From the NCBI GenBank assembly GCA_001179505.1, contig CDMY01000578.1, positions 1,358 to 37,945 on the forward strand: a DNA stretch of 36,588 nt, written 5' to 3'. This stretch comes from Vitrella brassicaformis (Eukaryota; Sar; Vitrellaceae). The position numbers and the translations under genes were made by a program. The notes under the pieces are model-generated. The model did not search any database and had not been told where the DNA came from. It saw only the letters and a list, made by a program, of their open reading frames with translations. Positions 9,984 through 21,600 of this stretch are shown here, piece by piece. How positions within the stretch are numbered: position 1 is the first letter of the stretch; every line of letters starts with the position of its first letter.

Positions 9984-12037
9984 TCACTTCCTTCTCCTTT
10001 TGTCGCCGGGTGGTCCCTCGTCGGCAATGACGCCGCACTTGACCATCAGCTCTCGCGCCGCGTTGTTGATGTGCTTGAAGCGATCCGGGCCTACACGCAC
10101 ATTTTAGTGTAGATGCGGCCGTGTGAGTGTGTGTGTGTGTGTGCGTATTTCTACACCGACCTAGGTGGATGCCTCCGTACCACCGTGAGACGACCACCAT
10201 GATGTTGGACGTGTTGACGATAGACTGAGCGACAAGACACGCCGCACATCCATACAGACAGACCTCTCCAGCGATGTGTGCGCTGCAATTGGATTGGATA
10301 CCGACCAGCAGGTGCTGCAGCCTTCCCCCAGCAGCCGACTCGCCTGAGAAAGGCCAATAGACAAACACATTTTAGTGCACGGATGGTCGAAGAAGATACA
10401 GATACTCATGATATACACACCGTCACTGTCGTGGTCACTCAGCTGGTGGCCCTGAGCGGTCTGCGACAGGCAGATAGACACATACGTGGATATGACACAT
10501 ACAGTGTGTGCAGCCAGCCCCTCCAATCCATGATGCCACACATGGATACCCACCTACCTACCTGTATCCTATACGCCATTATGTTGTGGGTGGCCCTGGC
10601 GATCTGCACACACAGGGACAGACTTTCAGCGTCCGCAAGGACACGCACATCCATATCATTGCACTTGTGTGTACTTTCTGGTTCCGCATCAAAGCCCGCT
10701 GCACCGCCTGAACGTCCCTGGAGAGAGAGAGACACACAGACGCGCACTTCACTGTCTCTGCCTGCAGTGTGTGTGTGTCTGTGTAAGTGTGTGTGTCGTT
10801 CATCTCTCGCACGCACCTTGTGTCGTGCACTCTGGCCAAGTGCGCCTGGAAGACCGATTTGCGGTCAATGATGGGGTCGCCTGGACGGCACAGACATGTC
10901 TGCATCTGCTCATGAGACCGCTGCTGATGGTCGCATCTACCGTGCACTATGTCGATCTCGCACTGCTCGTCATCTGGCGGCTCCCTGCACCTGCACACAC
11001 GTATCCCTCCCCTTCATATGTGTGTGTGTGTGTGTGGCAAGATGATGCTTACGTCGTCGCTTGTGTTGGTGCTTGCGGCTCTTCTGGCTCGTGCGTGGCT
11101 GCTGGCTGCTCCTCCTGTTGTCCACTGCAATGCATCAATCCACCACATAGATGCGGATGGTGCGAAAGCATCACGAACGAACTGCTGGCACACAAGGATG
11201 CGTATACGTACCTCGTCTCCTCCTGCTGCTGCAGCACTTGCACCGGGATGACCGATCTGCACACACACGCACACACGCAGCTGCGGTACACGTGTGTTGA
11301 CGCGTGCAAACATACACATGATGACCGAATGTGTTCGACCGTCTGATAGACGATCACACTCTCCCCCTCCCTCGACCACTCCTCCTGCATGAAGCAACAC
11401 GCCTGCACACACACACACACAGACGAATGGACGCACTCAGCTCCGTGTATGCTATGCGTGTGACCACACCTGACCTGTCCATTGAGGTCGTCCATTTCGT
11501 ACTCCTCAAGCCAGTACGCATCAACCTGCACACAATTAATGCACACAATGCAATGCACACAATGCACACAGGGGCCCTGTGAATGACTGTCTGTCTTGTT
11601 GGCGCGTGCCCGTGTAGCCAGCCGCACCTCGCAGACGTCCAGACATGCGCGTGGATAGGCCTCGGGGATCAGAAAGGCGGCCGTGAAGGAATGGCAATCG
11701 TTGGCTGCGGCACACACACAAACGAATGCATTAATGCGTCGAAGAGAAAGATGCTCGTGTCTGTGTGTGGCTCGCCCATGTGCACCGTGTGGAGCGGTTG
11801 TGATCCTCAGCAGACGGTCAGCGGGATCCCACGCCTGCATCACATCAGAAGTGCAGCACAGATCTGTCCCGTCAGTCAATGGCCGCCAACCACAACGCAT
11901 TAACTCACCACATTCTCCTCGCCATATATGGCCTTCAGCGCTTCAACCTCTGAACACACACAGGGGATGCCGTGTGTGTTTGCTCATCGATTCATTCATC
12001 ATCTGTCCAATGGATTGGTACCTTCTGCCGCTTCCAT
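9984..12037 (-). CDS. IMPACT: IMPACT/YIH1 homologue (RWD + UPF0029 domains), complete
   Basis: Sixteen exons: 12037-12022, 11949-11909, 11834-11786, 11704-11628, 11525-11475, 11402-11326, 11256-11212, 11124-11053, 10990-10941, 10880-10817, 10717-10675, 10603-10562, 10460-10421, 10343-10306, 10224-10161 and 10090-9984. All phases agree and total 291 aa. The N-terminal RWD domain starts EEVEALKAIYGEENV and contains FLIPEAYPRACLDV. A Gln/Glu/Pro/Ala-rich linker follows. The UPF0029 domain carries family hallmarks: DRKSVFQAHLARV, IARATHNIMAYRI, ESAAGGRLQHLL, NIMVVVSRWYGG and GPDRFKHINNAAREL. IMPACT proteins bind GCN1 through RWD and restrain GCN2, so a cytosolic role in the amino-acid-starvation response is expected from the family. 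The acceptor of exon 9 is ambiguous (10990 or 10984, a CAG-GTGCAG pair). The intron 10940-10881 is exactly 60 nt with no stop in frame. Confidence 0.95.
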
Positions 12038-12226
12038 CTGTGAGCAGACTGCCAGCCTTTGCTCACGGGGGGGGAGGGATAACACGAAGGAGCAGGGTAG
12101 ATCTGCTGCGAGCTGAAATGAAAGGTCCCGATCCGGCTTCCAAAGAGGCATTCGGCAAAGAGGAGGGCAACCATTGGGCAAGTTCATCCGTCATTGGGTC
12201 CAGTTCATCGATCTCACTCATCGCCG
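12038..12226. promoter_or_regulatory. Divergent intergenic region, IMPACT and TLDc genes
   Basis: 189 bp between the IMPACT ATG (minus) and the TLDc ATG (plus). Contains a G8 run near 12067. No TATA box or other motif that I would name. Candidate shared promoter from position only. Confidence 0.35.
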
Positions 12227-13310
12227 ATGAGTCCCTTTGTCGTTCAGGCGTTGCTGACTACCACGCTGCTGTCGGCATCCAATGCCGCGCTGGCCTTCCT
12301 TGGCCATCACCGACACACCCACTTCTATGCCCCGATGGCGTTCCGGAGGAATCAGCTGCGGTTGGGACGACGGGCGGCTGAGAGGTCGGACGGTGAATGG
12401 AGGCCCTCTACGAGGACGAGCTGAGGAGGCAACGCGACGCCTTGTTGGCTGAGAGGGATGAATGGAAGCGGCTGTATCAGCAAGCAGTGGAGCGAAAGGA
12501 GGAGACCGTCCCGAGTCGCCGGGGCCCGAATTCCGCTGCCTCCCGTTCCTGCGTCTTCGGATGCGTTGGGTGTGACCGACGAGCAGTATGAGGCTCTTTG
12601 TGGCTGGGTCGACAACAAACCACTGCGGCTCATCTACAGGTACACACGAGGATTGATAGTGGTGTGTGTGATTGCTGGCTGCTGACGGTGCCTGCTGTCT
12701 GTCTGTCATGCAGTGCCTCGTGTGATGGCTGTCGATCTGACGACCTGTTTCGCCGCGTGGGCGACGCGAGCCCTCTGGTGTTCATCATCCGCAAAGAGCA
12801 GTCTGTCTTCGGCCTCTATATGGATGCCAGCATCAAGCCGGCCCTTCAACCCACCTGGGGGAGCGCCTACGACTGCTGGGTGTGGTGGTTCTCGTTGGCC
12901 GGCCACTTCGCCAAGCCGACCAAGATCAAGATACTGAGAACCATAAGAGAATGGAACGAGGAAGACCGCGGTAGCGGCTGGGAGAACGTGACAGTGACAG
13001 TGGCTGGTAGAGGGGAGCGAGATGGCGGGTGTCTCGAATGGCGGTCAAATGACCAGGTGGGGGAAGCGGCTGGCTTTATTTGGGGGTGGATGAGATGCGA
13101 TATTCGGGAGATGATGACAGACCCGGCGAGGATGACCTGCGTCGCTGTCGTCAATTTTTCCTGAGAGGTGAAGACCCCCGTTTAACCTTCCTGGAAGGGT
13201 ATCAAGGCGTGATGGGGGCTGGCTTTGGGGGGCCCCGCGCCTGCTTCGGGGCTGGCTTTGGGGGCTATGATAGGTTCGTGGCTGACGATGTGGCTGTTCT
13301 GACTGTATAA
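12227..13310 (+). CDS. TLDc-domain protein with possible secretory/plastid leader
   Basis: The N terminus MSPFVVQALLTTTLLSASNA followed by ALAF and a His/Arg-rich stretch looks like a signal peptide plus transit-like extension. A TLDc domain follows: PLRLIY at the end of exon 1 (12639) joins to SASCDGCRSDDLF (exon 2 from 12714), then LVFIIRKEQSVFGLYM, WVWWFSLAGHFAKPTKIKI, GWLYLGVDEMRYSGDD and the final strand DRFVADDVAVLTV (stop 13308-13310). TLDc domains occur in oxidation-resistance (OXR1-type) and V-ATPase-interacting proteins; the role here is unknown. Two problems exist. At 12397-12530 the coiled-coil-like frame (EALYEDELRRQRDALLAERD) differs from the flanking frame, explained either by two indels or by a 63-nt intron (GTGAAT...GAGAG). 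Near 13054 a G5 run needs one more G to reach the true C terminus. Confidence 0.7.
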
Positions 13311-13740
13311 TAGTGTGCTGGCTGGCTTTCTGATGTACCATATATGTCAAACGACCAGTGTTCGTGTACAGTGTCTGTGCGCATGATGGACACTGAACAG
13401 TTAAGGCCTACAAGCACGAACTTTCAACACCTGTTCAAATGCACGGGAGAAGCAACAAAGGCGAACGCATTACTAGTTCTCAGTCGCGTGGACACTGATT
13501 CGCACATACCACACTCAAGGCGGATGGCCGAGCGACACAAGAAAAGTAGTACAAGAGGCCACAAATCGACACACACGGCATACGATATAGCAAAGGCATT
13601 TCGGCTTCCAATGTCACGCCCGCCCTCCTCCCGGCGTGACAACTGGCGTACCCTGACTGCAAGCGGTAAGCACACACGACACCACACACATGCGGGTGCA
13701 CGTCACTTTGTTGTGGTTTGTGCACAGCCATGGCGCCCAC
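13311..13740. other. Convergent 3' intergenic region
   Basis: Lies between the TLDc stop and the stop of the giant minus-strand gene. Base composition is more AT-rich than the coding DNA around it, and TG repeats are nearly absent. I see no coding feature; probably 3' UTRs of both genes. Confidence 0.5.
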
Positions 13741-15574
13741 TCACCCGTCCTTCGCTGCACTGGGGGAGGGCGGCACAGGAAGAGAAGTGTTACTGAGGGG
13801 AGACACAGAAGACACATAGGCACGTGTATGTATCTGCTCATTGTGAAGATACGTACTCCGACTTCTCCTTCTGCTGTTGTTCTGCTTGCAGCTCCGGCGC
13901 ACTTGGCTCCACCATTCCGCTTGCCGGAGCTGCCAAGTTCGGCACTGACCGAGCGACAAGAAGAGGGAGGGATATATAGGTCCACAGAGCACAGAGACAT
14001 GTACCGAAACCCCCCACCCGCGCACCTTTCTGTGCTTGCGGCTCCTTGGGAGTGTGGCTTTGGAACCAACGCGAAAGAGGATTGAACGATCGCTCCGTGG
14101 ACGGCTTACTGACGCAAAATGGACACTTTGTCCACGTGTGTGTCCGTGTGTGTGTCTGTGCGTGTAGTTGTGTGGGTAGAGTACCCCCCCTTCTTTTCGA
14201 AGTAGTAGAAGTAGACGGCAGTTGAGACAATCGCGGCGAAGGCAAGCACGGAGAAGGTGGCCACTGCCGACACATGCATGAATACAGACAGACGTGCACT
14301 CAAGGGTGAGGTCTCTGTGTGTGGCGTGGGCAGTTGGCGTTATATGTGTACCCAAGGCGACAATGATTACGGGGGTCTTCTTGCTCTTCTTGCGGCCTTT
14401 GACTTGCCGGCCCTCGAGCTGCACAGACGCATCGAGACAGGGACAGACACAATCGTGCACATTCACTTGTTTGTGCGCATCCGTACTTCTGTCTTTGCCA
14501 GGAAGTCGGGGTCGAGCTGCGACGCCACACTCTCGGGCAGCAACTCTATCCCTGCATCCATACGTGCATACTTCTTCGTATGCGTCTACGTGAATGCAGA
14601 CCGTTGGTTGGTACCTGACGCGCCGCTGGCTATGTTGGCTTCGCTCAGCAGCCTACTGCCCGTCGTCCTGTAGATGGGCTGCATCGATTGATGACATAAA
14701 TGCATCCATCCGTCCATCCATCCATCAATGTCACACAGCAGCCTACCGCCTGGTCGAGGTCGACGTCATAAATGCGTATGGGACTATCGGGCGACTGCAG
14801 CTGCTGCATCCAACTGAAGACAGACACATGAGGGCACTCATACCATGCATGAGACACACTCACAGGTGTCTGTCTGTGTGCCCACTTGAGAGTCAAGTCC
14901 CCTTCGTCCTCAACTGTGGCTGAGTGGACTCTGTGCGCAGACAGAGAGGGTCATGAGTTCAGACACAACGACTTGAGTGCTGACGGGCTGCGTCGCCTGC
15001 CTGAATTTCATGTTGACGGAGCCGAGGTTGATGTCGACGATCAGCACATTTTCCTCCGAAACGTTCAGCGTCTGTGCCACGACTGTCAAGGGACACACCC
15101 GTGGGCGCCAGTTGTGTGTGTATTCATGTGTGGGTGTGGGTGTGCGGGTGCACCATTTCTGAGTTCGGCGAGGCTGGCCGTGTTGTTGACCAGCTCTTGC
15201 AGCTCCTGTGTGCAAGGAGATGCATTGATGCATCATTGGTATGCCCGGCATTTTCTGTGTATTAACCTGTTCACCTGGTAGGTGAAGTTCTTCGTCATGA
15301 TGATTTCCTCTGCCTGCATTTATGCATTGCGATCAATGCACACGTGCACGTGTGAGTGGACTGGGTGCGTACGTCTGTGTCGTTGACGTCGAATGCTTTG
15401 ATGGTCACTTGTAGCACGTCCAGATCCACATCGTCTGCACAGACGCATGGGGATCGCGTGTGAATGCATCACGCATCGAGCGTGCCGCATTGTGCCCTTG
15501 CCGAGGTCGATGGGCGGCTGAGTGGGTGTCGGCGGCCGCGGGGCGAGGAAGTCGCCATCGGAGGGCTTCTCTGC

Positions 15575-15605
<31 letters not shown>

Positions 15606-18600
15606 TGCATACGTGTGAGTCTCTTTTGCGCGAAAGAGGACACACAGGGGTAGTGTGTACCTGCTGGTACGTAAACAGGATACTGCTTCCTTGTATCAGT
15701 GTAGTCGAGGGCCGTCTCTGAGAACAGAAAGAGCAACCCACACACATCCATGTGGGGGGCCTTCTTGCGACGCCTAATGGCAATGCTGACTCATCATGAC
15801 GGCGAATCTAGGGTCGGTGGGCAGCAGAATCCTGTCGATGAAGTGGACAGTCGTGTCTTTGTTGACGCGTACGTTGGCCTTGACGATCCGTGCGCTGGTA
15901 TATCCGTAGTACGGATGGCCCAGAGACACGAACACGGGAGTCTTCAGCGACCGATATATGCCCTGCACACACACGTTTCTTTGTCCGCAGAGAGAGACAC
16001 TGTACATGTGTGTCTTTGAATGTGCCAGGATACATCGTATTGCTCGGCTTGTCGGCAATTGGGGCATGACAGCTTGTGCTTCTGCGTGAGTTTGGAGTAG
16101 ATATGCAGCTCCTGGCTGTCGTACGCGTATCCACTGGCCAGCTGCAGAGTGTGTTTCTCGTCCTTGATCTTCGCGGGGTCGATTCGCGAGAGAACAAAGT
16201 GGTGAGACAAAATCTGTGGACACCCGAGCAGACACGTGTGGGTGTGCCTGTAGGCATTCGCATTCGCAGCTGCATTGTTTGTGTACTGACCACGTGCAGG
16301 ATCTCCTGGTAGTACGGGACGATGTGTGGGTAGGCATTTGCAAAGTCCTCCCACCTGAGTTTGACATCAACGGGTGTGTCTCTGTCTCTCGCTCGAGGCC
16401 TCAACGTAGTGTGTGTCTCACGCCTCATTCGTCGGCACAAACAGCTGCACAACCACTCACACACACGCATGTGCGCGTGTAGAGGTCCATGTGTGTGCAG
16501 GTCTGCGTACCGTCCTGCCTTTCTTTTCTGCCTGTGTGTCGATGTACTCCCTGAGCTTGGACACGTCCACAAACCTCATGTACTCGACGAACACCGACAC
16601 CTCCTGAGCACATGACAATCAAGAGGTGTCTCTCTCTCCCTCTCTCTCTTTCTCTGTATGTGTGTGCCAGCTACGTCGTATTTGGGGTCCTGCCACCACT
16701 CCGGCAGCCTCTTGCCGATCCTGCTGTGGCAGTTTTTGGGGCCGGTGATCGCGGATTTTGCCTTCCTACGGGGGTACCCCTGCCACCGCGTGACATCAGC
16801 CACAGACACCGGTGTGGCGATGCACATGCTGCAGATGGATGGAACGTGCGTACGTGCCTTAGTTTCCGTAAAAAGACGGCACTCTTTGTCGGCCCAGTAG
16901 TAGGTGAAGTGCTCGCACTTTTCGTCCTCCCAACACAATGCCTGGGCAAAGACAAGACAATGGACAGACAGTGGGCAGAGACACAGGCCGGCGGATGAGT
17001 GGGTGCGTGCCTGGCACTTGTATACGGTGGCAACGTCGGACTCATCGCGATAATACGTATACTGCTGCCCATCGCCTGCTCGGCGAGTCTATGTGTGTCT
17101 ATGTTTGTTTGGTGGATATATGCGTGTGTCGTTCTTACTGTCGAGTGACAGCCTGCATTCGTCATCACAGTCGACGATCTCATAGCCGTCGTCAAAACAA
17201 GAGGGCAGGTGACCTGCACGCCCACGTTCGTCGGTCCAGCTGTCAGCGTGTGTCTCGGGCTAATGAACTGACTTACTCCATTCATAGCACTGCTCCTCGT
17301 CCACACAGGGGTCCTTCCACAGCATGCACTTGGCAGATTCCAGCTGAATGACACACAAACAAGGTACTCATGTGGAGACACACATGTATGTATGTGTATA
17401 CCCCTCCGATGCATCTGGCGTTGACGTCCTTGCAGCAGTGGGTGTCTCCGCAGTCGCCGTACAGCTCCCCACACTCACAGGCACGCTTGCCCGTGACGCT
17501 TTTTTCTGTATCGTCTTTGTATGTCCACAGGGGCATGTTGCGGTAGCCGTACTCCTCGTCCAGTGTGGAGAGTGTGTAAAGTTTGCATATCTGTACGAGA
17601 GAGAGTCAAGGGACACGTGTGTTCTTAGTATTTGTCTTGTTCTACCCTCTCGGCGTCGTCTCCTTCGCCCAAATACAGGTTGAAGTAGTGGCAACTGGCC
17701 TTTTTCTGGCACTTGGACTGACACCTGCGCTCATGCGTGTCGCACTCCATCTGTCGCCAATGTATGTGCTTACTGGAGTATTTCGCCCTTGTCAATGGTC
17801 TTCTTTTCTTCACTCTCTTTCCAGTCATTCTCTTTCGCCTGCACGGCGTGATTGATGCACGTATCGATCAGACACACACACAAACGAAGGGCTGCCCTGC
17901 CGCGCACCTCCTTATGGGTCCACTTGATCGCCTCGACAAATCTGCCGCCCTTTGTCGATCCCAAGTACACACAGCCCTCGTCAAAATCTGCCCACGCCCA
18001 CACACACGCATGACGCAAACCTATGTCTGAATGGCATTGTGAGGGAGGATATACGTATACCATCGATTTTGAACAAGACATCTGGTTCGGTGGGCACGTC
18101 TGGCTCTGGCTCGATGTCGGACGGGAGGTCCGGCTCGTACACGGGGGAGGGGGCAGCAGTGGTTGTGACCGGCTCCACTGCTGGCGGGACCTTACCTGTG
18201 CAGAAATGCGTGTCGGCTTCTGTGTACAAGTGCGTCGCTCTTCTTGTGGGACTGTATGGGTGGGCACTGCGTGCGTCGCACCTGGCAGTTCGCAGTCTCT
18301 GTGTGTCGTGTACGCCCCTGTGTACTTTTTCCTGCATGTAACACGCCGATGCAGGAATGGCACGGAAAACACACAGATGCATCTCCGTGTGTCCATGAAT
18401 GTGTGTGGGTACAATGTGGACCGTCTGGTGTATTTGCCATTCTCTTGGCCCTCCATCTCGGTATACAGATGGCAGTTGCTCCTCCGGATTGACAGTACCT
18501 GCGCATGTGTCATGTCGTGTCATGTGGGAATCCGGCAACAAGAATGTATCCGTGTGGATGCATTCGTGCACACACCAGTGAGAGTTTGATTGTGTCATCC

Positions 18601-21600
18601 GCCGAGAGGATTTGGTCCTCCTCATCACCCTCCTGTGCAACATACATACATACATACAAGAGTACGTGTCTCGCCTGTATACAAACGGACAGATATGCGT
18701 GTGCCATGACATGCTCACCGCTCGAGTGCTTGTTGTGTTGAGCAGGGGCACCAGCACGGTCTCGCCCACCTGCCACTCACACACCCATACACATTCGTGT
18801 GTGTGGGGGCATGGATGGGCGTCTGTCTGGTGTGGTTATGTTGGGTTGCGGCACTGGCCGACATGTCGTGTGGTGTGGTGTGGCCACTTCTACACTGGCA
18901 CCGACCTCCGTAGCGTAAGGGTAGAAGTATGTCTCGTTGATGCAGTAGAGAACGGGGAAGGGCGGATCCCGGTTCTCTCTATCCTGCGTGCATATGATGG
19001 CCTCACGTGTCTCTGTCTACGTCCCTACGGTGTTACCTCTATGTACTCGGTGATGTTCTCTCCGAATTGCTGGAGGTATGTCCGAATGTCGTCCGCATCG
19101 AAGGGCTCCTGGACATACGAACGAAAATCATACATTCCGAAAGCCTCCCACACAATGCATCATCCGTGACGTCCACTACCCTTTTGTCGATGTCTTCGGC
19201 TTCTGGGATGATGATCACCTGCACAAACAAACATTGGTTTCAGACGGGAGTGGATAGCACACGTGTGTGTGTGTTTGTGTGTGTGTGTGTACCGTCTTGT
19301 CGAGTTTTGGCAGCAAGACGATGACAATCGCGTCGTCATCTGGACGCATCGAGCAAGGTTGTCCCCGCACACCCAGGCATCTCAGGAGACTGGGTGTGGC
19401 GTACCTGGGTCCCGGTCGGGAAGTATCTTTTGGAAAATCTTCCTAAAGGCAGCGAGACCGATCTTGGGCAGCCTGAGACACAAACAACGCACGTATACAA
19501 CACACAGGGACAGACGTCTGGCTGGCTGCCTTAAACCTCACTTGGACTTCCCATCCCTATCGAAGATGTCCAAATGGAGAAAGGAATCCTGAACGGGGAG
19601 AGAGAGAGACAGCCCGCTGGTCTACATGGTCGCCTGCTCTCTCCGTCCATGATCTACGTGCCTCCGGTAAGGTTTGTAAGGCCCTCCTGGCAGCTGCCTC
19701 GCTCTCATACTCAGACTCATAATCTTGCTCAACGCCGCCCTGGATCTCCTGTGTTTTTGCAGGACACACAGACCGATATATGGCGGATAAAGAGGGGTTG
19801 GCTCACGTTGATGATAGGAACGATGACCGCCTGGTTGGCGCAGCTGATGATGGGAAAGGAGTAGGGGATCCCCTGGCTGTGGGTGGAGGATATGCCAGCC
19901 ATGCACACAGATGTCCATACGACGCACTGCGCTCGCCCGTACTTACGCGAGTATGTCCTGGTCGACGAGTGGGTATCTCCTCTTCTTGTCGAGGTAGGTG
20001 ACGTACTTGCAGGTGGGCGACTTGAAGCACAGGGCCTGCATAAGAACACGCATATGTGTGTACGTGTCAGAAAGGCGTGCGTGTGTGTGTCGTGCACACC
20101 TGGCATTCCTCCACGGAGGACGCATTTAGCAAACTGCATGGATGGATGAGACTCTTGAACCACCCATGATGACATATTCGGAATGAATGTCAACTTACGC
20201 GGCGGGTGGGTTGTATGCGATCATGTGTGCGGGTGTGTGGTTGACCGACTTCCACACTATCGCCTCGTCATTCTTCAGGCAGTCTATCTCTGCACACACG
20301 TATGGAAGCACACACAGACGGAGAGTCCCTGCATCCCATGTTCTTTCTATGTGGCATCCACCCACCGACCTTCCAAGGCTCTCATCCGCCGCTTTCTCTC
20401 CCTTCTGCTCACTGTACACACATTCGCTTGTTGTACAGACTCTCACTCACTAGAGCGTGTGCTTGTACGTGTCAGTCTGCGTCGCCGTCGATCGCCGTTA
20501 TCGTCATCGTCATCGTCATCATCGCCTGCATCCACGCGTGTACACGTACGTGTGTATGTGTGCGCAGTTAGTATGCATGTGTGTTGTTCTTACCTCTGTA
20601 CTTGTCATCTTTGTACTTGTCATCCTTGTCATCGTCGTAATCTACATTCACACACATACATGAAGAGACGCGATGACATGCACGCAGCAATCGAGCAGCA
20701 CCGTCTTTGTCCGGGAGTTTCTCGTATATGTCCTTCAAGCGCTTGGCTGTTTCGGCAGAGACACATACATTGGGACGTGCGCTCAGTGCGCAGCGGATCC
20801 GTGCGTACCGATGGCGTAGAGGAGGTCAATGATGGTGTACTCCCTCTTCTTGTCGTAGTACCAATCCGGCACATGGTAGCCCTGCCCAGGTAACATGCAC
20901 ACGTATGCAGACGCGCTAGAAAAGGAATACGTCTGATCGTGCAGCCCACCCACTTCGTATTCGTAGTAATCGTGCAGAATATACCCTGTGTGCCGATCCT
21001 CGTCGTAATAGTCGCCCTGATTCATCAGGATGAAGACACGATGCATTTATGTTCCTATGTGTCTGATCTCATGAGGTCAGCCACCTTGAACTTGCCGTAA
21101 AACCACTGGACGACTGAGTAGCGCTGCTTGATGTAATCGTAGTACTTGTGCACCTTTGTATTTGTTCACACACACCCAGGATGAAGAGACATTGATGCCA
21201 AGAGGCGTGGGCAGCCGTTCTCTTACATTGTCATAGTAGCTATACAGATCCTTCTCGCCGGTCCACTTGTCTTTGATCTCTATCAGCACACACACACACA
21301 CAGAGGGACACACACACACAGTGGGACACACTCGAGTACTATGAGTCGTGTTACTTTCATAGAACTCGACGATCTTGTCGTGCTTTTCCTTGATCCTTTC
21401 GTGCTTTTCTACACTCAATGGATCAAGGAAAAGCAGCTGTCCAGTGTATCTCTGTGTCTATCTCACCGCTTATGGCGTCGTAGCAGTCATCGATGTCCTT
21501 GTAGTGGTCAATCAGCTTGCTTGAGCTGCGAACATCACAAAGACAGACACACTCCCATGACACGAATGGCATGCCACGTGTGTCTGTCTGTACGTGCCTG

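Noticed and set aside
11049-11900. Single 283-codon minus-strand open frame
   Set aside because: It passes through several introns of the IMPACT gene that happen to lack stops. The exon joins with agreed phases and RWD/UPF0029 motifs are better supported.
13344-13796. 150-codon plus-strand ORF
   Set aside because: Low-complexity basic composition, no motif, and it overlaps the last exon of the giant gene in antisense; more likely 3' UTR sequence.
16425-16622. Minus-strand frame continuing through the FAS1 microexon region without splicing
   Set aside because: Reads repeat-derived Cys/Thr-rich sequence; splicing at the 23-nt exon gives the FAS1 motif instead.
17708-17748. ATG of MECDTHERRC as the start of a separate gene
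   Set aside because: No signal peptide or promoter space, only about 22 nt after the upstream TAA, and an in-phase 49-nt intron removes both.
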